Shown: positions 1 through 8,270 of the stretch, piece after piece
Position numbering within the stretch: position 1 is the stretch's first letter
Layout: each line of letters begins with the position of its first letter
Assembly (NCBI GenBank): GCA_900554925.1
Contig: USJG01000021.1
Location: forward strand, 1-23,644
Origin: an uncultured Lachnospiraceae bacterium
GTDB taxonomy: Bacteria; Bacillota; Clostridia; Lachnospirales; Lachnospiraceae
Direction: 5' to 3'
DNA length: 23,644 nucleotides
Made by a program: the position numbers and the translations under genes
Notes under the pieces: model-generated
Databases searched by the model: none
Told to the model about the DNA's origin: nothing
What the model saw: only the letters and a program-made list of their open reading frames with translations

Positions 1-625
1 AATCTCCCACCGGGTGGTAGGCCTTGTGGTCGTATTCCCCGTAGCTCACATAATTCTTAAGGAAGGTGTTAAGGTCTGTACCTTCCGGTTTCATTCTATC
101 ATAGTCCGCACGGAACAGGGAAGCAAATTCTCCCATGGTCTCCACATTTTCCAGTACCGGGTACCCATCCTCCGGCTCTATGTCCGTGATGCCAAGGAAA
201 TCTGAGAATTTCAGCTCCGACTTTACGCGTTTGCTGACACAGGTATACCCATGGCCGCTTACCTGCATATGCTCCTCCATCCCGAAGGTGTTCTCCGTAC
301 TGATCTCCTCTAAAACGATACGGCTTAAGGTTTCCGTGGCATTGTCCTTGAAATCCATATAAAGCGAATGGTCCAGCTCCTCCCATACATGGTCATTGGC
401 TGTTTCCACATACAGCAGCAGGGTCTCCAGGTTTCCGGTCATCTCGCTGATGGCTCCCTCCTGGAAGGCATAGCTGCATTCCGGCATCCCTGCTTCGGAA
501 AGCAGCCCGTTGCATTCTTTAAATATCCCTTCTATATTTTCAAGGCTGGACTGCAGGATGTCCGATGCACTGACATATACTGCCTTGTCAAAAAATGAAC
601 AGTCGATTCTTTTTACTATATCCAT
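1..625 (-). CDS. Candidate T7SS effector, EsaD/LXG-like N-terminus (partial, cut by window edge)
   Basis: This frame stays open from an ATG at 625 to the window edge, giving 208 residues with no stop, so the C-terminus is missing. The start has a good ribosome site (GGAGAAATGAT just before the ATG), and the ATG lies one base after the stop of the preceding gene, which suggests translational coupling. The visible part is acidic and largely helical, with no signal peptide or membrane segment. A segment near residues 55-115 (around ETLLLYVETAND and FKDNATETLSRI) has the layout of LXG/EsaD-type secretion domains. It lies last in a row of small proteins mirroring S. aureus esxC-esxB-esaE-esxD-esaD, so an EsaD-like effector is the best guess. 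This rests on position and helical character. The toxin domain, if there is one, lies beyond position 1. No immunity gene can be seen. Confidence 0.6.
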   Translation of the reverse strand, partial: MDIVKRIDCSFFDKAVYVSASDILQSSLENIEGIFKECNGLLSEAGMPECSYAFQEGAISEMTGNLETLLLYVETANDHVWEELDHSLYMDFKDNATETLSRIVLEEISTENTFGMEEHMQVSGHGYTCVSKRVKSELKFSDFLGITDIEPEDGYPVLENVETMGEFASLFRADYDRMKPEGTDLNTFLKNYVSYGEYDHKAYHPVGD

Positions 626-626
626 A

Positions 627-926
627 TCATTTCTCCATATTTTCTGTCATTGCAATATCATTCTGAAGCAGGGATTCTGCTGTCGTCTGGATAAATTCCA
701 TCATCTTTGCATAGAACATCTCAAGACGGTATATATGCCTTGGCATATTGGTCAGGAAGATGTCTGCCTCTTCCTTTGCTTCTCCCTCATAGGCTTCATC
801 GAACTTTGCTAAAAGGCTGTCCGCCTTTTCATATGCCTCGTTCAGGTCTGTTATGATACCTGCCAGCATGAACCAGTATCCCAGCATGGCTTCCTGGTCA
901 CATTTGGTAATGCTCTTATCTCCCAT
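627..926 (-). CDS. WXG100-like small secreted helical protein, EsxD-like
   Basis: A 99-residue all-helical protein of WXG100 size. Two helical halves are separated by a turn carrying Tyr46-Glu-Gly48, followed by EAKEEAD, which corresponds to the W-x-G turn of Esx proteins with Tyr in place of Trp. No signal peptide or membrane helix is visible. Proteins of this type are exported folded through the EssC channel or act as partners that escort larger LXG effectors. It overlaps the end of the EsaE-like gene by 11 bases and stops one base before the candidate effector at 1-625, so the three are probably co-translated. S. aureus EsxD (about 103 residues) sits in the same place between esaE and esaD. 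Assignment as EsxD-like rests on size, motif and position; it could also be described as an LXG-associated partner protein. Confidence 0.65.
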   Translation of the reverse strand: MGDKSITKCDQEAMLGYWFMLAGIITDLNEAYEKADSLLAKFDEAYEGEAKEEADIFLTNMPRHIYRLEMFYAKMMEFIQTTAESLLQNDIAMTENMEK

Positions 927-1554
927 CTTCCTGCCTCCCTTTCAATGCCTTATAGATCTGTTTTCGCATGATCCCGGGGGATAGCTCCCTGATCCTTCCC
1001 TGGCTCTTATTGAACAGATACCCCTGATCTCCTTTCCAGAAATATACCTTCTCGCTTACCAGCCCTCCTGAAAGATATTCCGCCAGATAAATACCGTCGT
1101 CACTTTCTTCAAGCCTTTCTTTAAATTCCTTCCCGCCAATATCCTGCCAGCGGCCCCTGTGGGGCTTTTCCTCCGCCTGACACAGATAGGCTGACTGCTT
1201 CAGTATTTCTGTCATAAGCACTTCACTGCGCAGGCAGGCCGCCTCATATCCTTCTTCTGCTTTTATCACAGTAAATAGCACGTTTCCGGGCAGAACTGCC
1301 GCATTTACATGGTTTAACCGGATATGGACACGGCAGTTCCTGTACTGCTCCCATGAATATATAAGCACTGCCCCCTCCTTCGTCAGATTTTCTTTTTCAT
1401 CCAGTATTCCTTTTGTCTTCAAGGAACTGATGGTCTCTTTTATAAAGGGTTCTTTTTCCTCCTGCCGGGGCAGATGATAAGTAACCCCCATGGGCACTCT
1501 TCCTCTGGATACACTGGTAAGAAATATGATTTCATTATTTGTAAGTCTCATCAC
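916..1554 (-). CDS. EsaE-like (DUF5081-type) T7SS effector chaperone
   Basis: A 212-residue cytoplasmic protein without signal or membrane segments. The N-terminal 70 residues look like a winged-helix-type fold: LTNNEIIFL, then a helix ending KTKGILDE, then LTKEGAVLI. This pattern, a short LT..E start and a second LT..G motif about 50 residues later, resembles S. aureus EsaE (about 208 residues), a chaperone that binds the LXG nuclease EsaD and EssC. Its place between two WXG100-like genes downstream of essC also matches esaE. Met2 is an alternative start. It starts 8 bases after the preceding stop and overlaps the next gene by 11 bases. Expected role: hold the effector encoded at the left edge and deliver it to EssC. 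The fold and size agreement is reasonable, but no alignment was run. Confidence 0.6.
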   Translation of the reverse strand: MMRLTNNEIIFLTSVSRGRVPMGVTYHLPRQEEKEPFIKETISSLKTKGILDEKENLTKEGAVLIYSWEQYRNCRVHIRLNHVNAAVLPGNVLFTVIKAEEGYEAACLRSEVLMTEILKQSAYLCQAEEKPHRGRWQDIGGKEFKERLEESDDGIYLAEYLSGGLVSEKVYFWKGDQGYLFNKSQGRIRELSPGIMRKQIYKALKGRQEDGR

Positions 1555-1562
1555 GTTCCTCC

Positions 1563-1880
1563 TTATATCTGTAATAATTCCTGATATAGCTCCCAGTTGT
1601 CATAAAACTCGCTGTCTGTCTCCAAAAAGGTATTCAGCCCTTCATATGCCTGCTCCACCGGACGATTCTCTGCTGCGGACAGCATTCCATGATATTGGGT
1701 TGTCAGCCTAAGGAAGGCTGCTCCAACCAGATGGGCCTCTCCCAGCCAATTTCCCGAATTTTCTACTGCCTCCAGCAGTTCAACCGCTTTTTCATAAGTC
1801 TCGTCCAAGGTGGTCTGAATTTCTGTAAGGGCAAGCTTTATGTCTTCTATATCCTCTCTTACCACTTTAAAATCCTGCAT
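1563..1880 (-). CDS. WXG100 family protein, EsxB-like
   Basis: A 105-residue helical protein with a true W-x-G turn (Trp45-Leu-Gly47 in SGNWLGEAH) between two helices, the hallmark of WXG100 proteins. Substrates of this family form helical-hairpin dimers and leave the cell through the EssC translocase. The C-terminus (YDNWELYQELLQI) is rich in aromatic and acidic residues; a Y-x-x-x-E arrangement near the end (YDNWE) could serve as the bipartite export signal known for T7SS substrates. It overlaps the preceding EsxC-like gene by 14 bases, so translation is coupled. Size and order match S. aureus esxB (104 residues), directly before esaE. Confidence 0.7.
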   Translation of the reverse strand: MQDFKVVREDIEDIKLALTEIQTTLDETYEKAVELLEAVENSGNWLGEAHLVGAAFLRLTTQYHGMLSAAENRPVEQAYEGLNTFLETDSEFYDNWELYQELLQI

Positions 1881-2235
1881 TTTTCTTCATATCCTCCATA
1901 TCTGCGACCCTTTTCCAGTCTGCCGCCAATTGCCTTGCCGAATTCTTCAGATTTTCAAGGCTCTGCACCCCATATTTCATGTTTGTAATAATCTTTTCAT
2001 ACTTGCTTTTCCAGATTTCCTCATGGGTTTCAAAAGAATCCATAAGTAAGCCTTCTGCCGAATCCGGATATGTAATAAGTGAATTATGGCAGGAAAGCAA
2101 TACCGTTTCTTCATTTTCAATTTCAATTTCAAGCTTGCTTATCTTTTCTCCTAAAGTCTCTGCCAGCTTTTCATACATTTCCGCCTTCTGTCTGGCTTCC
2201 GATTTTCCGCCAAAAAGTCCGCCTAAAAATCCCAT
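1867..2235 (-). CDS. EsxC-like helical T7SS-associated protein
   Basis: A 122-residue protein starting with a glycine-rich stretch (MGFLGGLFGGK) followed by a long, charged, probably coiled-coil region. No W-x-G motif, signal peptide or membrane helix is evident. It begins 12 bases after the essC stop with an upstream AGGAGGAAAAGAAA-like ribosome site, and its end overlaps the EsxB-like gene. S. aureus EsxC (130 residues, helical, no canonical WXG) is the first gene after essC, so the gene is called EsxC-like by size, helicity and position. Sequence similarity to EsxC itself was not obvious by eye, and it may be only an analog, so its role as secreted partner or helper is inferred. Confidence 0.5.
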   Translation of the reverse strand: MGFLGGLFGGKSEARQKAEMYEKLAETLGEKISKLEIEIENEETVLLSCHNSLITYPDSAEGLLMDSFETHEEIWKSKYEKIITNMKYGVQSLENLKNSARQLAADWKRVADMEDMKKNAGF

Positions 2236-2247
2236 TTTCTTTTCCTC

Positions 2248-5200
2248 CTACGCTTTGGGCAGCCGCAGCATAACGCCTGTGCCCTTCTTATACAGCAGCC
2301 CATCCTCAATACCCTCAGGCAGATCTTTTCCCCTGAAAGCAGGAAAAGGCGTATTCATTCCCGGTTCGCCCAGAATCAGTCCATTTTCTGCGGCCTTTAC
2401 CAGCTTTGCTGTTTCATTCCGTGCCGGCATATGTGCAGAATGTCCTGTCATAACGATCAGAATGCCTGTTTCTGCAGCCCTTAAAAGAATCTGGATCACA
2501 TCACTTTTGTCTTTGATAAACTCTGAAAAATCGTTTACGCCATTAATAAATACACAATACTTATCCAACGTGCGGTAAAACTCTCTCATAGTCATTTTCC
2601 CTTTTCGATCCAGATATTCTTCTTTCCTTTCTTCTGCCAGGTCTTCCAATTCCTCCATACATTCCCTCAAAGCCTGATCACTGTCTATGTAATTTACATT
2701 TTCATTTTCTGCCATTCCCTGAAGCTCATAGTCCCTGGCATCAAACAGGAATATCCGCTCAAAATCATCCATCTGTCTAAGCAGCACCCGGCCGGCGTTG
2801 CTCTTTCCGCTTCTGACAGGTCCCACCACCAGAAAGGGCGTATCCGCTGTTGTGATTCCCAGGCGTCTTACCTCCTGCTTTTCCAACCCCAGGTATATGT
2901 CTGCTCTTTCTCCAATCTCATAGTCACACAACATATGGAATTGGAACTGCTCCGGCAATACTGCAATCCCTTTGGCTTTTTCTTCACTTCCTGCCGCTTT
3001 GATACTGCGTACCAGTTCGGAAAGCTTCTGGTTATATTCCAATCCCGTACTGTAGGACACCGGGGAATATATCTGCATAAGATTTACCGCATCACTTTTT
3101 ACTAACGCCCGTCCTCTGACCTCCGGAATCTCATACTCACTTCTTCCAACAATGTTTCTGGACTCCATTGGCTCATAATTGTAACCGGCTATTTTGGTTT
3201 TGATCTGATTCATAAGCGCATATTTGACGACACTGCTTCTGGATGCAGTAATTGCCAGATAAATTCCCAGATTGGCACCGTCTCTTGCCAATTGCACCAA
3301 AAAGTTTTCATCAATTCCCAGCTCTTTTACCACATCATAGTTATCCAGAATAACTAAAACAGCCTTTAGCTTTTTCTCTGCACTTTGGTTATAAATATCA
3401 AAATTCTGCACCATCGCCTCTGCCATCAACTGCTTACGCTCTTTGATCTCCTTAGTTAAAAGCTTCCACAATTTCTGCTGCTTTTCCACGTCGTCATAGG
3501 TAATATAATCAGCCACATGGGGCAATGCTTTCATGGCGATCATTGCGTTATTCCCAAAATCCAATATGTAGGTATTGAGATTTTTTACACTGTTCTTTAT
3601 ACAAAGGCTCAGAAGCAGCGTAGTCAAAAATACTGTTTTCCCATAACCGGATGATGCAAAAAAGATCACATGACCATTATGAAGAAAATCTATATGGTAT
3701 TCTGTCTGCTTCTGCTTACTTGGAATATCCTCCACTCCCAGCGGCACCTGAAGATCAAGTTCTGTAAAACCGGCAGTGTCTGTGATCTTATCCAAATGCG
3801 GGGATACCATAACAGCTTCTAAGGGCGGCAGCCATGGGCTTTTGATCTTTGGCAGCTTTAATCCTTCAAAGGTCCTTTCAATATATTCCACCACCACATC
3901 TAACTGGGTCTTTTTAATCTGGTTGCTTTCCATTGATCCGCTTAAATCCTGATTGATAAGCTGTCCCTGTCCCAGATTATTTACCAGATAAACGCGTCTG
4001 TCACCCTCCTTTTTTTCTTCCTCCTCGCTGTAAGGGCCTCCACTGTAGGCAGACTGGAAAAGCTCATAAATTTCATTATTTCCCACTTGCAGATATGCCC
4101 GGCCGGGCTGCGTGATTGCGGCTGCATCCGGCGTTTTGAGCATTTCCCGGCTGTCAGCTTCATTTTGAACCTTCAGACATAATTTAAATTTAGAGTTTGT
4201 CCAGATCTGTTCATCTACCACACCTGAAGGTTTCTGGGTCGCTAATATCAGATGGATTCCCAGACTTCGGCCAATTCTTGCTGTGGAAACCAGTTCCTTC
4301 ATAAATTCAGGCTGTTCTTTCTTAAGCTCTGCGAACTCATCACTGATCAGGAATAAATGAGGGATGGGTTCCGAAGCTTTTCCCAGTTTATAAAGCTTGT
4401 GATAGCCATTAATATGATTCACATTGTATTCATTGAAAATTCTCTGGCGCCTTGCAAGCTCACTCTTAATGGAAACCATAGCGCGATAGCTTTCAGCCCC
4501 GTCAAGGTTTGTAATAGTTCCCAATAAATGCGGCAAATCCTTAAACAAATTCGCCATGCCGCCGCCTTTATAGTCGATCAGCAAAAATCCCACTTCATAT
4601 GGATGAAAATTAACTGCCAAAGACAAAATGTAGCTCTGCACGATCTCTGACTTACCGCTGCCTGTCGTTCCTGCTACCAGGCCATGAGGCCCATGGGCTT
4701 TTTCATGGAGATTCAGTTCCACATAGTTATCCTGTTCCCTGACACCTAATGGCACCGCCAGAGATTTGTGGGATTCGTGGCTTTTCCATCTGTTAAGGAG
4801 CTGCAGTTCCTCCGGACGCTTAATATGGTACATTTCAAAAAATGTAATACTTTCAGGAATTTTTGAAACCATTCCTTTTTCATGGATAAGGGCGGCTGTT
4901 TTTCGGCTCATCCGCTCCACATCTATCTTTTCCATGGAAACTGTCTGAAATTCCTCGTTGATTCTTATCCCTTCCTTAATCAGCAAATGCCCCGTCTGTG
5001 AATTATCAATCAAACATACTGTCCTGATATTTTCGGGAAGCTTTGCCAGTTGATCTGTTGTATAAATGATACTGATACCAAGCTCCTTAGACTGTTTTCC
5101 CAGATATTCCATAATGGCATGGTCCTGTATCAGTCTGGGTTCGTCAATCACAAACAAAAGCTGCGGTGAAAAATAAATCCCCTTATTATTTTCCTCTACT

Positions 5201-6396
5201 TTCTGTTTCCGCTCTTTGACTACCTGCAATATGCTTCCAAGTATCTGATCTCTGACACTGTCAGTAAATATTTCCGCAATTACATTGATTGCCTGTATCT
5301 TTAAATGGGGATACCATTTCAGATAATCAAACTCCTGCGCATATGTCCTGCTGCTGATAAAAATTATCTGTAAATCGTGATAGCTGTGAAAAAAACATAT
5401 CTGCGCAAGCAGATATTTTAACTGATTATGAAGATGCTCTGCTTCTCCCACCATTCCCAAATGCTCTTTTCTTAAATTTACAGTTACCGGGATATGCTCA
5501 ATAGTTTCAAAATCTTTGAAAACCTGCTCTGCTTCCTGTGCCAGTTCATCTTCTTCGGTTCCCAATTCCTCCTTTTCATAATCCACGCTTATTTGCGACT
5601 CGCCTGCATGAAACCCCAGCGATACCTGAAGAAAATCCTCATCCTCCGGGCTCCGCTCATAAAGTCTGCTGTCATACTTAATTACCATTTGCTCCAGTTT
5701 CTCAATATCCGGCACCTGCCAGATAAGATTTTCTCTTTCTTCCTTCCTTTTCCTGCGAATATACCTGCGCTGTCTGACCAGATAGTCAGAATAAATCTGC
5801 TCTCTCTTTAAATTCTTTTGCTTCATCTCCCTCCGTTCATTGATGAATCGCTGCACAGAAAAAATAATTGTCACTGCGCTTGTACAAACGCTGGCGATAA
5901 CATATAAACCTCTTTTCATAAAAATACTCATACAGACGGTAACGCCGATCATTAAAACAGGCGGTATAATAATCTGTGCCAGAGAGCTTTTTGACATGGA
6001 CTCTTTTCCGGGAGGTTTCTTTACAGTAATGGTTTCCTTCATGGGACGCCTGATGATTCTGGGAGACTTTTTATAATAGGGAAAGCCTTCAAAGGGTATT
6101 TCCTTATGGGAAAGCTCTCTCAAAGAGCACTGATAGTTATCGGTTTCTCCCCTTATGGTCAGACGATCTTCATAGAACGCAATCTCAAGCTCTTTTACAG
6201 AAAGCCTGTCGCCGGGCGTTATCCGGGTACCGCTCTTTACTGTCTCTCCTTCTAACCTGGCATTTAGCTCTCCCTCTGCGTACAGTATCCCTTTGATTAT
6301 GAGAATATCCCCGGTCAGCTCCGGAATTATAATGTCTCCATCCTTTGCATTTACAATAATTTTTTCTTTTCCTGCGAAATAACGTATCTGCTCCAT
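2248..6396 (-). CDS. essC: T7SSb translocase ATPase EssC (FtsK/SpoIIIE family)
   Basis: A 1382-residue membrane ATPase that powers and selects type VII export. The N-terminal about 100 residues are beta-rich, matching the FHA-like domains of EssC. Two membrane helices follow at about residues 139-159 and 163-183, then a conserved linker region. Three P-loop domains are visible. D1 has GTTGSGKS at 576-583, a Walker B ending ISDEFAEL near 685, and the FtsK-typical segment IDYKGGGM near 607. D2 has ASSGYGKT at 914-921, but its Walker B reads VILDNYD without the usual acidic pair. D3 has GPVRSGKS at 1192-1199 and a Walker B-like strand FINGVNDF lacking the DE. Length is within the 1350-1500 typical of EssC. 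The start is backed by a GGGGGAAAAT ribosome site. It lies 9 bases after essB, in the same operon. Only D1 looks fully catalytic, as in characterised EssC proteins. Confidence 0.96.
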   Translation of the reverse strand: MEQIRYFAGKEKIIVNAKDGDIIIPELTGDILIIKGILYAEGELNARLEGETVKSGTRITPGDRLSVKELEIAFYEDRLTIRGETDNYQCSLRELSHKEIPFEGFPYYKKSPRIIRRPMKETITVKKPPGKESMSKSSLAQIIIPPVLMIGVTVCMSIFMKRGLYVIASVCTSAVTIIFSVQRFINERREMKQKNLKREQIYSDYLVRQRRYIRRKRKEERENLIWQVPDIEKLEQMVIKYDSRLYERSPEDEDFLQVSLGFHAGESQISVDYEKEELGTEEDELAQEAEQVFKDFETIEHIPVTVNLRKEHLGMVGEAEHLHNQLKYLLAQICFFHSYHDLQIIFISSRTYAQEFDYLKWYPHLKIQAINVIAEIFTDSVRDQILGSILQVVKERKQKVEENNKGIYFSPQLLFVIDEPRLIQDHAIMEYLGKQSKELGISIIYTTDQLAKLPENIRTVCLIDNSQTGHLLIKEGIRINEEFQTVSMEKIDVERMSRKTAALIHEKGMVSKIPESITFFEMYHIKRPEELQLLNRWKSHESHKSLAVPLGVREQDNYVELNLHEKAHGPHGLVAGTTGSGKSEIVQSYILSLAVNFHPYEVGFLLIDYKGGGMANLFKDLPHLLGTITNLDGAESYRAMVSIKSELARRQRIFNEYNVNHINGYHKLYKLGKASEPIPHLFLISDEFAELKKEQPEFMKELVSTARIGRSLGIHLILATQKPSGVVDEQIWTNSKFKLCLKVQNEADSREMLKTPDAAAITQPGRAYLQVGNNEIYELFQSAYSGGPYSEEEEKKEGDRRVYLVNNLGQGQLINQDLSGSMESNQIKKTQLDVVVEYIERTFEGLKLPKIKSPWLPPLEAVMVSPHLDKITDTAGFTELDLQVPLGVEDIPSKQKQTEYHIDFLHNGHVIFFASSGYGKTVFLTTLLLSLCIKNSVKNLNTYILDFGNNAMIAMKALPHVADYITYDDVEKQQKLWKLLTKEIKERKQLMAEAMVQNFDIYNQSAEKKLKAVLVILDNYDVVKELGIDENFLVQLARDGANLGIYLAITASRSSVVKYALMNQIKTKIAGYNYEPMESRNIVGRSEYEIPEVRGRALVKSDAVNLMQIYSPVSYSTGLEYNQKLSELVRSIKAAGSEEKAKGIAVLPEQFQFHMLCDYEIGERADIYLGLEKQEVRRLGITTADTPFLVVGPVRSGKSNAGRVLLRQMDDFERIFLFDARDYELQGMAENENVNYIDSDQALRECMEELEDLAEERKEEYLDRKGKMTMREFYRTLDKYCVFINGVNDFSEFIKDKSDVIQILLRAAETGILIVMTGHSAHMPARNETAKLVKAAENGLILGEPGMNTPFPAFRGKDLPEGIEDGLLYKKGTGVMLRLPKA

Positions 6397-6405
6397 ATTT
6401 TCCCC

Positions 6406-7503
6406 CTATTGTTCCACGTACTTCTCACCGATTTCCGTAATCGCATTACTCAGTTCATTCATACGGCTTTGTTTTTCTTCTCCATCCATTGCAACGTTTC
6501 CTTCCAGATAATTCAGCTCCTTCATATAGGCATAAATGAGCAGCTTATCATCAGACAGCGCCTTTGCCACGTTCTCAGCCATATCAAAATCAGAACGTCC
6601 AATAAAAATCCAGTATTCCAGTTCTATTTCATTGGAATAAATGCTGAGTTTTTCGAGAATATTAGTAAGCTCTTCTTTTTCCAGAGCCTCACTTCTGGCA
6701 TAAGAAACTGCCAGAATATATTTGGTATAAGTATCCATCTGTTCCAGCTTAACAGACTTTAAATCGTCAATGCACTCTATATAATTCTGAACCGTGTAAG
6801 CCCGGCTTGCCTGAATAACCGCTTTGTCCCCTGGCAGCACCACAAATGTCTGGTATCCTGTATAAATCAGTATTGCAGTCAGCAGTGCCAATATGGCTGC
6901 AAAGATCCGGTTGCGCGTATGGTAGCTCTTCTTATCAAGCCTTATCATCTGATACCTGTTACTTTCATATGCTTTCTGTGCCTTATCTTTTATCTCAGCA
7001 TATAATTCTTCTAAATCGCTGCACGCAAAAATGAATGCAGTTCCCTTATCTTTGCGCAATATTTCTATTCCGCTTTCTTTCACCTGTGTATAGCTATATT
7101 TTTTGTTGAGAACCCCTGCTGCCAGGTATTGATATTCTTCAAAAAAATTCTCTGCCGGTTCTTCCGTCCTGATATCCCGCAGCGCAAAGTAAGGCATAAA
7201 ATTAACATCATAGTAGATATTGTCTTCTTTCACAGGCAGATAATAATTCTGCCATGTTTCCTCTAATTTCATAAAATTCTGCAAAAAGCGATAACGATAT
7301 TCCATTTCTTCTGATTTCAGTTCGCTTAAAGGCCGCATATCCTCCAGGTCAAACTCCATAATAATATCTTCTCCTTCTTCTGCGATCCTGCATGGAAGAA
7401 GCCCCTGCGCCTGCCTCGTAAGATATTCATAGTCAAATATGCCCTCTGCCTTTAAATCTGATTTTTTCATCCGCATTTCCATTGTATTTTCTTTTGTTTC
7501 CAT
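6406..7503 (-). CDS. essB: T7SSb membrane component EssB/YukC
   Basis: A 365-residue protein with a large soluble N-terminal domain, one membrane helix at about residues 199-219 (FAAILALLTAILIYTGYQTF), and a C-terminal extracytoplasmic helical domain rich in short repeats around 225-350. This is the layout of EssB/YukC, whose N-domain has a pseudokinase fold and which bridges EssC with the rest of the complex. Length is slightly under that of S. aureus EssB (about 444), mostly through a shorter C-terminal domain. The start follows an AGGGGAAACCT ribosome site. It sits between esaB/yukD and essC, the standard order. Identification rests on topology, gene order and the typical motif-poor sequence, and is strong because of its neighbours. 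Confidence 0.9.
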   Translation of the reverse strand: METKENTMEMRMKKSDLKAEGIFDYEYLTRQAQGLLPCRIAEEGEDIIMEFDLEDMRPLSELKSEEMEYRYRFLQNFMKLEETWQNYYLPVKEDNIYYDVNFMPYFALRDIRTEEPAENFFEEYQYLAAGVLNKKYSYTQVKESGIEILRKDKGTAFIFACSDLEELYAEIKDKAQKAYESNRYQMIRLDKKSYHTRNRIFAAILALLTAILIYTGYQTFVVLPGDKAVIQASRAYTVQNYIECIDDLKSVKLEQMDTYTKYILAVSYARSEALEKEELTNILEKLSIYSNEIELEYWIFIGRSDFDMAENVAKALSDDKLLIYAYMKELNYLEGNVAMDGEEKQSRMNELSNAITEIGEKYVEQ

Positions 7504-7523
7504 AGGTTTCCCCTTTCTCCTGT

Positions 7524-7760
7524 TTAAGGTATGAGTAATTTTGTTCCGGAATATATATGCGCCTGTTCATAAGTAAGGCAAATATCAATCTTTCTGCCGC
7601 TTTCCGCCTCCTTTATATAAGAGGTTTCTGAAAGGTCGGCAAACATTGGCAGGTTCTCCTTAAGTACCTGTAAGGTATCTGCAATTTTCTGAATGTGGGA
7701 CACCTGAATATCACAGGATTTCGTTTGATCCGGCCTGGTCAGTGTAATGGTAATTTTCAT
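7524..7760 (-). CDS. esaB: Ubiquitin-like T7SSb protein EsaB/YukD
   Basis: A 78-residue protein with the beta-grasp pattern of YukD/EsaB: an opening strand (MKITITLTRP), a helix ending in LQVLKENLP, and a closing strand with HIYSGTKLLIP, the terminal TxLxI segment being typical. YukD-type proteins are small cytoplasmic regulators or structural components essential for T7SSb export and, unlike ubiquitin, lack a conjugatable C-terminal glycine, as here. Its ATG overlaps the stop of the preceding coiled-coil gene in an ATGA arrangement, and essB follows after 20 bases. The operon order esaB-essB-essC is the family standard. Confidence 0.9.
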   Translation of the reverse strand: MKITITLTRPDQTKSCDIQVSHIQKIADTLQVLKENLPMFADLSETSYIKEAESGRKIDICLTYEQAHIYSGTKLLIP

Positions 7761-8116
7761 GGATTTTTCTCTCCTTTCATTGTCTCAAGGTTCATTAACT
7801 CTTCCATGCAGGTATCTTTTCCTGCCTGTGCCCTGCTATTTGCCTCCTGCAGGGCATCACGACATTCTTCAAAGAAAATTTTTTCAAAGTCGACTTTTTT
7901 CCTTAACAGCTCTTCCTTTTCCAAAAGCATATTCAAGAGCCGCTCATCCTTAGGCCCGCTTGTCAGCAGTTCCTCATTAACCGCCTGAATCCGCTGATTC
8001 TTCCAATAAGCTTCTTCCTCCATATTTGCCAGTTCTTTTTGCAGCTTAACACAATCCTCCTGTTGCTTTTCCAGCTCCTTGTGGATTTCCCATTCTCTTT
8101 CTGTTTCTGCGCTCAT
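7757..8116 (-). CDS. Charged coiled-coil protein next to esaB (unknown function)
   Basis: I do not recognise this gene. An ATG at 8191 is possible, but the one at 8116 (119 residues, MSAETEREWE...) has a clear AGAGGAG ribosome site just upstream and is preferred; the extra 25 upstream residues are unlike the rest. The product is very rich in Glu, Lys and Leu, with heptad-like spacing through about residues 5-60 and 70-105, so it is probably a long helical coiled coil. No signal peptide or membrane helix is visible. It overlaps esaB by four bases (ATGA), so it is translated with the core secretion genes and not obviously with the cargo cassette upstream. S. aureus has no gene here. It might be a helper such as the Lap2-type targeting partners used by LXG effectors, but I cannot confirm that. 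Confidence 0.6.
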   Translation of the reverse strand: MSAETEREWEIHKELEKQQEDCVKLQKELANMEEEAYWKNQRIQAVNEELLTSGPKDERLLNMLLEKEELLRKKVDFEKIFFEECRDALQEANSRAQAGKDTCMEELMNLETMKGEKNP

Positions 8117-8193
8117 TTTCTCCTCTTTTCCGCACTGATAAAGCATAGTACATCTGATCATATTTTTATATTTTCCGATTTTTGGCATCAATT

Positions 8194-8227
8194 AATAAAG
8201 ATACCTGTTTTTCAAGGTACCTTTATT
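8194..8227 (-). terminator. Hairpin separating the cargo cassette from the coiled-coil-esaB-essB-essC genes
   Basis: On the minus strand AATAAAGGTACCTTG pairs with CAGGTATCTTTATT around a short A-rich loop, about 13 base pairs including one G-U. The G-U pair exists only in minus-strand RNA; in the plus strand it is a mismatch, which supports action in the gene direction. A U-rich tail (TTTATTAATT) overlaps and follows the distal arm, so weak intrinsic termination or attenuation is plausible. Just downstream a weak promoter-like pair (TTGATG and TAAAAA, 17 apart) could restart transcription for the core genes. Being mid-system, it may tune effector versus machinery levels. Confidence 0.5.
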
Positions 8228-8270
8228 CATTTTTTCAATTTTCAGGGGAAACTAATCAGAAATGCATTTC

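Noticed and set aside
1979..2578. A 199-codon plus-strand open frame
   Set aside because: It is antisense to essC's end and the EsxC-like gene, with serine-rich low-complexity translation.
3981..4163. Short minus-strand frame inside essC
   Set aside because: It is an alternate frame of the EssC ATPase region with no start signal.
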